Shown here: positions 1 through 8,055 of the stretch, one piece after another
How positions within the stretch are numbered: position 1 is the stretch's first letter
How the letters are laid out: every line of letters starts with the position of its first letter
Source of the DNA: Clostridiales bacterium
GTDB taxonomy: Bacteria; Bacillota; Clostridia; Caldicoprobacterales; UBA3941
Length of the DNA: 58,362 nt
Direction: 5' to 3'
Assembly: GCA_012735575.1 (NCBI GenBank)
Contig: JAAYGY010000101.1
Coordinates: forward strand, 1 to 58,362
Notes under the pieces: generated by a model
What the model was told of the DNA's origin: nothing
Databases searched by the model: none
What the model saw: only the letters and a program-made list of their open reading frames with translations
Program-made: the position numbers and the translations under genes

Positions 1-2
1 AG

Positions 3-830
3 TTAGAAGAACAATTAGGAGAACAGTTAGAGGAACAAGTAAAAGAAGAATATCTGGAAGACTTGGAATCAGATATAAGTGTAGAGTCTGTGACTGAATC
101 TGTGCCCCAAGTCCAGGATGAACCTGTACAGGATACAAAAGTGGAATGGGATCCAGGGCTGGAAACAGAAGAATTAGTTGATGATTCTCAAGAGTTGAAA
201 ATGGACAATGAAAAATTAGAATCCCGGGAAGCAGAATCCCAAGAGATACCTGAGCAAGAAGCAGTTAATTATGCAACCCAAGCCATTGAGACAAAGAATG
301 AAGAGGAACCAATAAGGCAGCAGGAATTTTATGGATCTGCTGATGACTTAAAGAAAGCTTATGAGGATAGCTATAGGGGATATCTAAAGGATTTTGCATA
401 TCAGGACAAATATTATCCATACAGGAGTGGTACATACTGGGATAGTGTAAAGGATTATTTCACAGGGCTTTTTAAAGCCTATCAACGGGTATACCCCTTT
501 GGCAATGATCTGAAGGATGCAGAATGGGTCAGGGTACAGCAAGCAGTGCCAAACCCAGGCCTCTACTATGGAGACTCAATATACCGCTATCCATACTATG
601 GCAGCCACTATCCCGACCACTATATAGTTGGGCTTATAAGGGAAAATGAGGAGGTAAAATACGTAGTATATGGTATCCCAAGTATGTACAGCATGATTCC
701 GCCTGTATCCATAACAGGATTTTCCCGCTGGGTACCCGTCAAGGACGGCTATGGCCTGGGATACTGGTTATTATATATAGATGCTATAAGCGGAAGGGTG
801 ATCTATCCCTATGAAAGAGGAATGATTTAA
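3..830 (+). CDS. Hypothetical protein, C-terminal part (5' end outside window)
   Basis: The frame is open from the first bases, so the start lies upstream of the window. The visible N-terminal part is very rich in Glu, Asp and Gln, low in complexity and probably disordered. From about residue 110 the sequence becomes aromatic and Tyr/Pro-rich, with repeated YPYY-like stretches, and it ends in a compact region containing GFSRWVPVKDGYGLGYWLLY. That ending resembles an uncharacterised C-terminal domain found in clostridial hypothetical proteins, often behind a long low-complexity region; I recall this family only loosely. No signal peptide can be judged because the start is missing. A hairpin terminator overlaps the stop codon, so this gene ends its transcription unit before spo0A. 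Function unknown. Confidence 0.75.
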   Translation, partial: LEEQLGEQLEEQVKEEYLEDLESDISVESVTESVPQVQDEPVQDTKVEWDPGLETEELVDDSQELKMDNEKLESREAESQEIPEQEAVNYATQAIETKNEEEPIRQQEFYGSADDLKKAYEDSYRGYLKDFAYQDKYYPYRSGTYWDSVKDYFTGLFKAYQRVYPFGNDLKDAEWVRVQQAVPNPGLYYGDSIYRYPYYGSHYPDHYIVGLIRENEEVKYVVYGIPSMYSMIPPVSITGFSRWVPVKDGYGLGYWLLYIDAISGRVIYPYERGMI

Positions 831-846
831 AGATCATTCCTTTTTT
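818..846 (+). terminator. Rho-independent terminator overlapping the stop codon
   Basis: A 9-bp perfect stem, AGGAATGAT pairing with ATCATTCCT, has a 6-nt loop and is followed directly by a T run. The stop codon of the first gene lies in the loop. Confidence 0.85.
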
Positions 847-856
847 CCTTTATTTT

Positions 857-884
857 TTGGATAAAATATGGTAAAATGTATTAT
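857..884 (+). promoter_or_regulatory. Candidate sigma-A promoter for spo0A
   Basis: TTGGAT (857-862) and TATTAT (879-884) are separated by 16 bp, about 110 bp before the spo0A start and just after the preceding terminator. I searched for, but did not find, a convincing sigma-H promoter of the AGGA-17-GAAT type here, although B. subtilis spo0A has one. Confidence 0.4.
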
Positions 885-995
885 ACAATTACATATATTT
901 CTAATTATGCCAACAAACGACAATTAAACACATAAATAGTCACAAATCGGCATAATTATACAAGCCAATATAAGAATTATGGGGAGGGATATACA

Positions 996-1775
996 ATGAA
1001 ACAAAAGATACGGGTTGCCATAATAGATGACAACTCCAGTATACGGGAGATAGTTGCATCATACATTGAAATGCAGGAGGATATGGAAGTAGTAGGCGCG
1101 GCAAGGGATGGTTTAGAGGGTATAAATATAATTCATGAAACAGCTCCCGACGTAGTTATTTTAGATATGATTATGCCAAGATTGGATGGACTTGGGGTAT
1201 TGGAACACTTTAGCATGTCTGCTGAAGAAGGTAGTCCCTTTTTCATCTGTCTTTCTGCAGTCGGACAGGAGGAGTTAATACGAAAGGCTGTTGGTATGGG
1301 GGCTAAATACTATATGATAAAGCCCTTTGATATGGAAATGCTGGTAAAGAGGATCAGGGAGCTAACCAGGAACAGAAAAGGAATAGCAAAGGTACACCAA
1401 GCTCCAATAAGTAACGACAGGGCAAAGAATCTTGAAGAGAAGATAACCGATATCTTTCTTCTTATTGGAATACCGGCTCATATAAAAGGATATCATTATC
1501 TGAGGGAAGCTATAAAAATGGTAGTAAAGGATGGAGATGTAATAAACCGAATTACCAAGGAACTCTATCCAGGTATTGCTAAAACCTTTAATACAACTCC
1601 CAGCAAGGTAGAAAGGGCCATCCGCCATGCCATTGATGTAGCATGGAATAGGGGTAAGGTAGAGAATATTAATCAGCTCTTTGGCTATGTTGTCTATGAT
1701 GAAAATGACAAACCTACCAATGGGGAGTTTATTGCATTAATAGCCGACAAGCTGAGTATGGACGAATCAGCTTAA
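996..1775 (+). CDS. spo0A: Stage 0 sporulation protein A (Spo0A), sporulation master response regulator
   Basis: Spo0A is the phosphorylated DNA-binding protein that commits the cell to sporulation by activating or repressing genes at 0A boxes. The 259-residue length is normal. Residues 1-125 form the receiver domain, with acidic pocket D11-D12, phosphoacceptor D57 in the motif VVILDMIMP, conserved S87 and K109. A linker leads to the C-terminal Spo0A effector domain (about 145-255), whose recognition helix region reads TPSKVERAIRHAID, nearly identical to known Spo0A proteins. ATG 996 follows a GGGGAGGG ribosome binding site. The gene stands alone between a terminator and a strong promoter. 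The usual spoIVB neighbour is not visible; it could be further left. Confidence 0.98.
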   Translation: MKQKIRVAIIDDNSSIREIVASYIEMQEDMEVVGAARDGLEGINIIHETAPDVVILDMIMPRLDGLGVLEHFSMSAEEGSPFFICLSAVGQEELIRKAVGMGAKYYMIKPFDMEMLVKRIRELTRNRKGIAKVHQAPISNDRAKNLEEKITDIFLLIGIPAHIKGYHYLREAIKMVVKDGDVINRITKELYPGIAKTFNTTPSKVERAIRHAIDVAWNRGKVENINQLFGYVVYDENDKPTNGEFIALIADKLSMDESA

Positions 1776-1787
1776 AACCCTGGATTC

Positions 1788-1816
1788 TTGACAAAAAGAC
1801 ATAATCATAATATAAT
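1788..1816 (+). promoter_or_regulatory. Perfect-consensus sigma-A promoter
   Basis: TTGACA (1788-1793) and TATAAT (1811-1816) match the consensus exactly and are separated by the optimal 17 bp. Transcription would start near 1823, giving a leader of about 35 nt before the ArsR-type gene at 1858. Confidence 0.85.
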
Positions 1817-1857
1817 GATATCTGGATATAATATTATTAAGAAAGTAGGAGACTGCA

Positions 1858-2151
1858 ATGGCAACCAGGTTGGCTGATTATGAAAGGAAGGCAGAAATTC
1901 TAAAGGTTCTAGGACATCCTGTTCGGCTATGCATTGTAAACGGCCTCATTACCAAAGAGTGTAATGTATCAGGGATTCAGGACTGCTTAAAACTTCCTCA
2001 GTCCACCATATCTCAGCATTTGAGTATTTTAAAGGCTCATGGAATTATAAAGGGCAAACGGAATGGTTTAGAGATTACCTATTCTGTTGTGGATGAGGAT
2101 GTAATTCGCTTGGTTAAAGCATTTTTGGAGGAGGCCCAACCTTTTAAGTAA
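1858..2151 (+). CDS. ArsR/SmtB-family winged-helix transcriptional regulator
   Basis: This 97-residue protein has the ArsR fold: an N-terminal helix, LKVLGHPVRLCIVNGL, a helix-turn-helix around residues 38-60 with PQSTISQHLSILKAHG, then a beta-wing (KGKRNGLEITYSV). Such proteins are usually dimeric repressors released by metal ions, or in some branches by sulfur or redox signals. Cysteines are C25, C35 and C43. The classical ELCVCDL metal motif is only partly kept (KECNVSG), so a metal ligand set is uncertain and a thiol or persulfide sensor is possible. The gene is monocistronic behind a perfect sigma-A promoter, with no metal or sulfur gene beside it. The RBS is AGTAGGAG. Family is clear, inducer unknown. 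Confidence 0.9.
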   Translation: MATRLADYERKAEILKVLGHPVRLCIVNGLITKECNVSGIQDCLKLPQSTISQHLSILKAHGIIKGKRNGLEITYSVVDEDVIRLVKAFLEEAQPFK

Positions 2152-2255
2152 GCTAAAGAAAAAAAGGGGCCTCTAAGCCAGTCAAATCCCTCAAAAAAAC
2201 TTAAAACACCAGAAAAATTCCCAGAATGTAGAAAAAGAGGTAAACATAATAATAC

Positions 2256-2361
2256 TGTGGAAAACCATGACATGTATCCACAGACCAAAATCCTTTAAAA
2301 TAGGAATTTGGGGATAAGTCTGTGGACAATGTGGATAAGTCTTTTGTAAACCTGTGGATAA
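2256..2361. promoter_or_regulatory. Cluster of six DnaA-box-like sequences in a gene-free spacer (2152-2482)
   Basis: The 331-bp spacer contains two perfect boxes, TGTGGATAA (reverse of TTATCCACA), at 2330-2338 and 2353-2361. Four more differ by one base: TGTGGAAAA 2256-2264, GTATCCACA 2274-2282, TGGGGATAA 2309-2317 and TGTGGACAA 2321-2329. A weaker seventh lies at 2375-2383. Boxes at 2321 and 2330 abut, and most share one orientation. AT-rich DNA follows (about 2384-2460). No dnaA, dnaN or rpmH is nearby, so this is more likely a DnaA-binding cluster than oriC, but the sequence cannot settle it. I see no gene in the spacer. Confidence 0.75.
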
Positions 2362-2482
2362 CTTCGTCATATTATGTGGAAATTTAGACTTTTTAATTTA
2401 AGAAGGATTTTTGAACCTTATGGCGAATACAATTTTACATATGGGAATAATATATTAAAATTGCTTTCTGGAGGGAGACAAA

Positions 2483-2878
2483 ATGGCGTACAAAAAATGT
2501 CCTAGATGCAGTCTAAATTATATCCAGGACACTGAAGTTCTGTGTAAGATATGTTTAGGTGAAGTAGAAAAAGCAATTCGTGCTAACGGTGAGGACGAAG
2601 AAGAATACGATATTTGCCCAGAATGTGGGGAAAATATTATAAAAGCTGGCGAAGATATGTGCTATCAATGTATGTTAGAACATATTAAAGATGAGGTAGA
2701 TGAGGAGAGCAGGAAAAAGGATGAGTGGGAAGACTTTCTTCCTAAAGGAGAAGATGATGACCTCTTTGTAGAAGATGATCAGGAAGACGACCTCGAAGAG
2801 TTAGAAGAGATAGATTTAGATGAGGAATACGATGATGTGAATATTGATCCTGAGGACGAAGAGGATTTTGATTTATAA
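2483..2878 (+). CDS. Small double zinc-ribbon protein with acidic tail, function unknown
   Basis: The protein has 131 residues. Residues 1-25 hold a first CPRC...CKIC pair and residues 44-67 a second CPEC...CYQC pair, each suited to bind one zinc ion. After a short helix-like segment, the last 55 residues are almost entirely Asp and Glu and are probably disordered. Zinc ribbons plus an acidic tail suggest a protein-, RNA- or polymerase-binding adaptor, but this is inference only. ATG 2483 follows a GGAGGGAG ribosome binding site. It lies alone between the DnaA-box spacer and a terminator. I recognise it only as a hypothetical-type clostridial gene. Confidence 0.85.
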   Translation: MAYKKCPRCSLNYIQDTEVLCKICLGEVEKAIRANGEDEEEYDICPECGENIIKAGEDMCYQCMLEHIKDEVDEESRKKDEWEDFLPKGEDDDLFVEDDQEDDLEELEEIDLDEEYDDVNIDPEDEEDFDL

Positions 2879-2965
2879 ATAATATTTACATATTTTATGT
2901 AAATAGGGAAATAATAACTATATAATAAAAATCATCCTTGCAAAATTCTATTGCTTCATTTTTAG

Positions 2966-2998
2966 AACGCTTGTACCGTTAGGTTACGGCGTTTTTTT
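2966..2998 (+). terminator. Rho-independent terminator
   Basis: AACGC (2966-2970) pairs with GCGTT (2989-2993), with inner pairing of GTACC and GGTTAC, followed by seven Ts. It closes the zinc-ribbon gene unit. Confidence 0.7.
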
Positions 2999-3086
2999 CA
3001 TGTATTTGGCTATTATGGAATTAAAGGAATCTATAGACCCTTTTTTGGGCATCATATAGATAAAAAATTATTTAGGAAGTGATACA

Positions 3087-3344
3087 ATGATTAACTTTGA
3101 AGCACTAGAAAAAATAAAGGAAACTTTAGAGTCAAACATAGGAGAAAGGGTCAGGCTAAAAGCAAATGGAGAGCGCAGGCGTACCTATGTTGATGAAGGG
3201 ATTATTCATGATATATATCCCAGTGTTTTTACAGTGTTGGTTAATCTTGACAAAGAAAGTACCAGGACCTTATGCTACACCTATTCTGATGTATTGACCT
3301 CCAATGTAGAATTAATAGTATGCAAAAATAATCAAAGAATTTAA
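3087..3344 (+). CDS. veg: Veg protein (DUF1021 family)
   Basis: This 85-residue protein matches the Veg family: an N-terminal helix (EALEKIKETLESNIGERVRLKA), a GERR motif around residues 28-31, and a beta-rich SH3-like core ending in LTSNVELIV. In B. subtilis Veg stimulates biofilm gene expression and is very highly expressed; its molecular partner is not settled. ATG 3087 follows AGGAAGTG. As in B. subtilis, it lies upstream of ispE, but here the sipL gene lies between them instead of an sspF-type gene. Confidence 0.9.
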   Translation: MINFEALEKIKETLESNIGERVRLKANGERRRTYVDEGIIHDIYPSVFTVLVNLDKESTRTLCYTYSDVLTSNVELIVCKNNQRI

Positions 3345-3431
3345 CATATTTTTTGATGGCCATCTATATTTATAGATATAGGACATTTATAATTTCATTA
3401 CTGCAAAACATATCTAAGAGGGGGAATAGAA

Positions 3432-5003
3432 TTGGCCATCAACTATGAAAAAGGACTCTTAAAAGTTGATCAGCTGGTAGGGGAAGAGCTGTCCCAGCAT
3501 TTAATAGAGGAGGAGCTAATAATTCCTGAAGATAAGCCAGAGATTGCAAAGATTCTGGATTTGGGTGCCAGGGTTTATGGTACTGGTATAGAAGTTGTAC
3601 AGGACAGGGTAATGATAGAGGGAATTATCTCCTATAATCTCCTTTACATAGCCGTTGGGGACAGCAAAAGGGTAATGCAGGTAGATAGTGAGGCAGGATT
3701 TACCCAGTATGTAGAGGTAGAAGGTGCAAAACCCAGGATGACGGCTGATATTTCCTTTGAGCTTGAGCATGTGGACTACGATATACAGGACAGCAGAAGG
3801 CTTAATATCAGAACCGTATTAAACATAGGATGTAAGGTTCAGCAATTGCTGCAGATAGAGGTGTTAAGGGAATTTGACCAACCAGATACAATACAGGCGC
3901 TTAAGGAACCTCTAAGATTAATATCCTCAGGAGGGGATGGCAGTGGTCAAACTATCATTAGGGAGGATGTAGAAATTCCTGATGACATGCCTTCTGCAGT
4001 AGAGGTTTTAAGAAAGGATGCCAGGGTAAAGGTACTGGAGAAAAAGGTTGCAGATAACAGAGTTATTGCTCATGGGGAGATTGATTTAAGGATACTGTAT
4101 CAAACTCAAGAAGAGCAGGAACCTGTACAGCTTTTACAATATGACATTCCCTTCAGTCATACTGTAGAAGTACAGGGTGCATATCAGGGTATGGACTGCC
4201 ATGTTAATGTGGAGGTCCAGGATATAGACATATCCTTAAGGCAGGATATCGTTGGAGATGTTAGAATTTTCTCTATAGACATGATGCTTTTCATGGAAGG
4301 AAGGGTTTTTGAAAGTCAGGAAGTAGATGTTATAGTAGATGCCTATAGTCCTGGATCTGTTCTGGATTTAACCAAACAAAAAATAGTTCTGTCCCGTTCA
4401 GTAGGAGAAGCACAAGCACAGGCTGTTATCAGAGAAAATGTTGAGATTCCGGAGAGTATACCACCAGTTGATAAAATTTTGTATACAGAAGTCAGGCCAC
4501 TTATTACCGATTATCGCACAAGTGATAATCAGGTGTTAGTGGACGGAGTACTGACAGGTGTAGTACTTTACCGGCCTGAGGATGAGGAGTTGCCAATCTG
4601 TAGCCTAAAGGTGGATATACCTTTTACCCAGAACCTGGAAATAAAAGGCGTTACTGAAGATATGAACTGTTTCTGTGAAGTAGAACTACAGTATCTAAGC
4701 CACACCTTGGTGTCATTCAATGAATTTGAGTTAAAAGCAACAATGCTGGTCAGGGGAGAGGCCACTGAAAGCATTGAGAAGGAAGTATTGCTGGATGTAG
4801 AGGAAAAAGAACAGGAGCAGGTGGAGGATGCCGGAATCTATGTCTATTTTGTGCAGCCCGGGGATACTTTATGGTCTGTAGCAAAGAAATATAATACAAC
4901 TATCGATAGTATATTAAGATACAATGATATAGAAGATCAGGATGATTTAAAAGCAGGCACCCGGCTTATGATCTTTAAAAGATTGGATACCTCCATTGCA
5001 TAG
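3432..5003 (+). CDS. sipL: SipL-like spore coat/cortex morphogenetic protein (DUF3794 repeats + LysM)
   Basis: The 523-residue protein has three successive DUF3794-type segments (about 30-150, 175-300 and 320-440), each starting with a conserved block such as EDVEIPDDMPSAVEVL or ENVEIPESIPPVDKIL. One C-terminal LysM domain (about 474-520) contains YFVQPGDTLWSVAKKYN. This is the layout of Clostridioides SipL, which binds SpoIVA through its LysM domain and ties the coat to the forespore, the role SpoVID has in Bacillus. The start is TTG 3432 after AGAGGGGG. There is no signal peptide, as expected for a mother-cell cytosolic protein. A terminator follows directly, so it is probably monocistronic. 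Confidence 0.9.
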   Translation: MAINYEKGLLKVDQLVGEELSQHLIEEELIIPEDKPEIAKILDLGARVYGTGIEVVQDRVMIEGIISYNLLYIAVGDSKRVMQVDSEAGFTQYVEVEGAKPRMTADISFELEHVDYDIQDSRRLNIRTVLNIGCKVQQLLQIEVLREFDQPDTIQALKEPLRLISSGGDGSGQTIIREDVEIPDDMPSAVEVLRKDARVKVLEKKVADNRVIAHGEIDLRILYQTQEEQEPVQLLQYDIPFSHTVEVQGAYQGMDCHVNVEVQDIDISLRQDIVGDVRIFSIDMMLFMEGRVFESQEVDVIVDAYSPGSVLDLTKQKIVLSRSVGEAQAQAVIRENVEIPESIPPVDKILYTEVRPLITDYRTSDNQVLVDGVLTGVVLYRPEDEELPICSLKVDIPFTQNLEIKGVTEDMNCFCEVELQYLSHTLVSFNEFELKATMLVRGEATESIEKEVLLDVEEKEQEQVEDAGIYVYFVQPGDTLWSVAKKYNTTIDSILRYNDIEDQDDLKAGTRLMIFKRLDTSIA

Positions 5004-5021
5004 GAAGGTGAAAGCTTCATA

Positions 5022-5058
5022 AAACTGCCTTGGCTAAAAGATAGCGGGCAGTTTTTTT
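5022..5058 (+). terminator. Rho-independent terminator after sipL
   Basis: AAACTGCC (5022-5029) pairs with GGCAGTTT (5047-5054) in an 8-bp stem, followed by a run of seven Ts. Confidence 0.9.
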
Positions 5059-5195
5059 GTGGAAATCATCTAATACTTCATATATAATAAGAATAATTTA
5101 GTCATCATCCTAATTAATGTTTTTTTTATAAAGTAGCATAATAATTATCACTTGTATTAGGCTTTTAAAATGTAATAAGCCTTAGTTTTCTGCAA

Positions 5196-5229
5196 ATTAG
5201 TGTGGGAGTCAAGGTTCAATAGTTATTAT
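5196..5229 (-). repeat. Partial copy of the dispersed palindromic element
   Basis: These 34 bases match the reverse complement of the copy at 24811-24858 over the core and one arm. The shared pattern is ATTAGT-TGGGA-T-AAGG, then TTCAATAG, then ATTAT. The other arm is not recognisable, so this copy is truncated or eroded. It lies just before ispE. Confidence 0.6.
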
Positions 5230-5267
5230 TGGATATACTAAAATATATGGAAAAGGAATTAACTATT

Positions 5268-6158
5268 ATGAGGTGTATTTCTATAAAGGCATACGCAAAG
5301 ATAAATTTAACTTTAGATGTGGTGAGCAGGCGGGAAGACGGCTATCACAATGTGGAAATGATAATGCAGTCAGTTGATCTATGGGATCTTATAACAATAA
5401 AGGAGATGGGTGAAGGAATAAGGCTAGATAGCAATATCCCAGGACTGCCTACAGATGAGGGGAATATAGCATGGAGGGCAGCCCAGCTCATAAAGTCAAA
5501 ATTTGATATACCCACAGGGATTCATATAACCATTGACAAGAACATTCCCATAGAAGCGGGACTGGCAGGAGGCAGTGCAGACTGTGCAGCGGTGCTGTCA
5601 GGCCTTAACCAGCTATGGAATCTGAGGATGGATATAAAGGACTTACAGGCTTTGGGCAAAGAGCTGGGGGCCGATGTTCCTTTTTGCCTGTCAGGAGGGA
5701 CAGCCCTGGCTCAAGGTATTGGGGATATGCTCACACCTATTGAATCCAAAGAAGAGATGTGGCTGGTCATAATAAAGCCGGAATTTGAGGTGTCAACAAA
5801 GGAGATATACAGTAGATTAAAGCTGGAGGCCATTGAAAAAAGACCCCATAATCCAAAAGTGATAATGTATCTGGAATCTGGAGACATACAAGGCATAGCC
5901 AGTAGCCTGGTTAATGTTATGGAGGAGATAACCATCCCTATGCATCCTGACATATCCAGGCTAAAGGCAGATCTTAAAGCACAAGGTGCCCTGGGAGCCT
6001 TAATGAGTGGAAGCGGGCCTTCGGTTTACGGTATTTTCCCAAGTGGGGAGGCTGCCAGGGCAGCAGCAAAGCTCCTGAAGGGAAAATACAGCCAGGTATT
6101 TGTCACTAAAACTATGCCTTGGGGCTTGGCCCTGGCTAAGCCAGGCTCTTCTTTATGA
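5268..6158 (+). CDS. ispE: 4-diphosphocytidyl-2-C-methyl-D-erythritol kinase (IspE)
   Basis: IspE phosphorylates CDP-methylerythritol with ATP in the MEP isoprenoid pathway. The sequence shows GHMP-kinase features: an N-terminal AYAKINLTLDV followed by DGYHN (substrate loop), the ATP loop PIEAGLAGGSADCAAVL in the first third, and C-terminal LMSGSGPSVYGIF. I place the start at ATG 5268, which fits homologues starting M-x-I; an upstream TTG at 5229 would add 13 residues without family support, and ATG 5247 is also in frame. The product is 296 residues. The 3' end overlaps the convergent gene on the minus strand by 23 bp. In B. subtilis purR follows ispE; here it lies 47 kb away. Confidence 0.95.
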   Translation: MRCISIKAYAKINLTLDVVSRREDGYHNVEMIMQSVDLWDLITIKEMGEGIRLDSNIPGLPTDEGNIAWRAAQLIKSKFDIPTGIHITIDKNIPIEAGLAGGSADCAAVLSGLNQLWNLRMDIKDLQALGKELGADVPFCLSGGTALAQGIGDMLTPIESKEEMWLVIIKPEFEVSTKEIYSRLKLEAIEKRPHNPKVIMYLESGDIQGIASSLVNVMEEITIPMHPDISRLKADLKAQGALGALMSGSGPSVYGIFPSGEAARAAAKLLKGKYSQVFVTKTMPWGLALAKPGSSL

Positions 6159-7922
6159 TTTTTGCTATCATACCTGTTCTGTTAAAGGGTGTAACCAGGT
6201 AGACTCCATCTACATGTCCCTTTATTTTATTAATTAGTTCAACTGCAATATCTATTCCCACATCTTCTGCCTGCTGCCGGGACATATCAGGTGAAAATCT
6301 TTTAATATATTCCTGTGATATATCTATTCCCGGCACCTCATTATTTAGAAACATGGCGTTTCTATAACTTACCAGAGGGATGATACCCGCCAGTATCTTA
6401 ACATTGTATTGCTCCTTAACTTTCTTTAAGTGTTCAATTACATCATGGTAAAATATTGGCTGGGTCAAGAAGAAACTGGCTCCCTTTTCAGCCTTACGAT
6501 TCATTCTCCTGATTTCTACATCCTTATTTAAGGCATTTAAATTAAGGGCACCACCAAGAAAATAGGGTTCAGAAACAAACACCTCCTGATTCATTTCTGC
6601 AATCATTTCTATCAGTTTGATAGAGTTTAGATTAAAGACGCTCTTTATATCATTTCGTTCAGGACTGGGAATAGGGTCTCCTGTAACTATAAGCAGGTTC
6701 CGTATTCCCTCTGCATGAGCAGCCAGCAGGGAGGACTTAAGGGCAATTATGTTTTTATCTCGGCAGCATATATGGGGCATTGCATCTATGCCTGCTTCCC
6801 TTTTAATTTAGCTGCTATCATAACTGAATCTGCTCTGACTTTAGCCATAGGGGAATCAGCAACGGTTATGATATCTGCTCCCCTGTCCTTAAGTTCTTTG
6901 GCACCCCTTATCATTTTTTCCAAATTTGTACCATAGGGCGGATCTAGTTCTACTGCTATGGTAAATTCATTGTTTTTCAGTTTACTGGCAAAAGGGTTGG
7001 GGTATACAGGGGAGAGGACTTTATCTTTAACTTTAGGCCTGGTTACAATGACAGGTGGGGAGGGCTGTATATCCAGCTTTTCTGCCAGTGTCTTTATATG
7101 CGCAGGGGTGGTACCGCAACATCCTCCTATAATGTTAACGCCCAGGGCCTTTATATCTATCAGCTTCTGGGCAAAATACTCGGGATTTTGCTGATACACG
7201 GTCCTTTCATTTATGACAATGGGATATCCGGAATTGGGCAGTGCTGAGACTATATCCTCTGATAAATCCAGTTTTTTTATAATGTTATATAGATGAGTAG
7301 GACCGATACCACAGTTAAAACCGTATGCATCTACAGCAGTTATTTCTTTTATTTGCCTTTGCACCCGCCTGGCGCTGATCCCTTTTCTCGTATATCCATC
7401 TGTATTCAGGGCAAATTCAACCAGGATAAAAGCCTTGGGGTTTGATGCCTTTATATGTTCAGCTACTTCTTTAATATATTCCGTACTACTAAAGGTTTCA
7501 AAGATAAATACATCTGCGCCAAGAGATAAAAAACTATCAGCCACAAATAAATATTCATCCCGCAAAAGATCCTTTTCCAAGGTTTTACCTTCAACCAGTT
7601 CCGGTATAGGGCCTATACTGGCAGCCACAAAAACATCATGATCCTTTGCAGCTGATTTGGCTATCTCATATCCAGCATTTATTAATTCTTGAATTTCCTT
7701 GCGGCTTTTGCCAAGGGTAAAAGTGTTTGCGGAAAAGGTATTAGTTCGAATAAGCTTGGCTCCTGCCTTAATATACTCTTGGTGAATGCTTTTGATTAAT
7801 TCGGGCCTATCTGTATTAGCCAGCTCCGAGACCGTAGTTTCAGATCCGCTTATATGAGAGTAATAGGTTCCCATGGCTCCATCTGTAATTAGGATATTAT
7901 CTTTTAAGTATTTTTTTATCAT
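6136..7922 (-). pseudogene. yitJ: YitJ-type bifunctional homocysteine S-methyltransferase / methylenetetrahydrofolate reductase, split by a frameshift
   Basis: Two consecutive reading frames together form one protein of about 590 residues. The first (7922-6786) carries the homocysteine S-methyltransferase domain (ITDGAMGTYY, zinc ligands in GFNCG and IGGCCG) and enters the MTHFR domain at FTIAVELDPPYGTN. It ends in KLKGKQA followed by TAG. The next frame (from 6780) resumes with MPHICCRDKNIIALKSSLL and continues the TIM barrel to the end. Restoring one base at the AAAAGGG run (plus strand 6798-6804) gives KLKREAGIDAMPHICC, as family members read. So this is one gene broken by a single-base loss: a mutation, a homopolymer sequencing error or, less likely, recoding. 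If intact it would link folate reduction to methionine synthesis. Its end overlaps ispE. Confidence 0.9.
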
Positions 7923-7951
7923 TAAACTACCCTCTCTTAGATATTTATCAT

Positions 7952-7980
7952 AATATATAGCATAGGCTATATGTAATCAA
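7952..7980 (-). promoter_or_regulatory. Candidate sigma-A promoter for the YitJ-like gene
   Basis: On the minus strand TTGATT (7980-7975) and TATATT (7957-7952) are separated by 17 bp. The spacer contains a perfect palindrome, ATATAGC-CTAT-GCTATAT, which could be an operator. The transcript leader would be only about 20-25 nt, leaving no room for an S-box riboswitch such as precedes B. subtilis yitJ. Confidence 0.5.
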
Positions 7981-8012
7981 CCTTTTGTGCCAGTTCATCT
8001 CATATGAATGAC

Positions 8013-8055
8013 AATGACTATTGAATCTTCACTTCATCACTGATCAATAGCTATT
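8013..8055 (-). repeat. Copy of the dispersed palindromic element
   Basis: Imperfect inverted arms AATGACTATTGA (8013-8024) and TCAATAGCTATT (8044-8055) flank a 19-nt core. Read on the minus strand, the core aligns with the copies at 24811 and 5196 and contains AAGTGAAG, close to the AAGTGAAC in the copies at 27899 and 53247. Confidence 0.75.

Noticed and set aside
914-923. 0A box upstream of spo0A
   Set aside because: AACGACAATT gives TTGTCGTT on the minus strand, which has two mismatches in the core; too weak to report.
2079-2288. Leftward open frame of 69 codons in the DnaA-box spacer
   Set aside because: It runs through the ArsR gene and has no recognisable protein pattern or ribosome binding site.
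2256-2361. Chromosomal origin oriC
   Set aside because: DnaA boxes and AT-rich DNA are present, but dnaA, dnaN, rpmH and gyr genes are absent, so I report a DnaA-box cluster and not an origin.
6786-6810. Programmed -1 frameshift
   Set aside because: The run TTAAAAGGG permits slippage, but no canonical X-XXY-YYZ heptamer, upstream Shine-Dalgarno stimulator or downstream hairpin is clear; mutation or sequencing error is simpler.
7923-7975. SAM (S-box) riboswitch before the YitJ-like gene
   Set aside because: B. subtilis yitJ has one, but here the candidate promoter leaves a leader of only about 20-25 nt and no S-box sequence pattern is visible on the minus strand.
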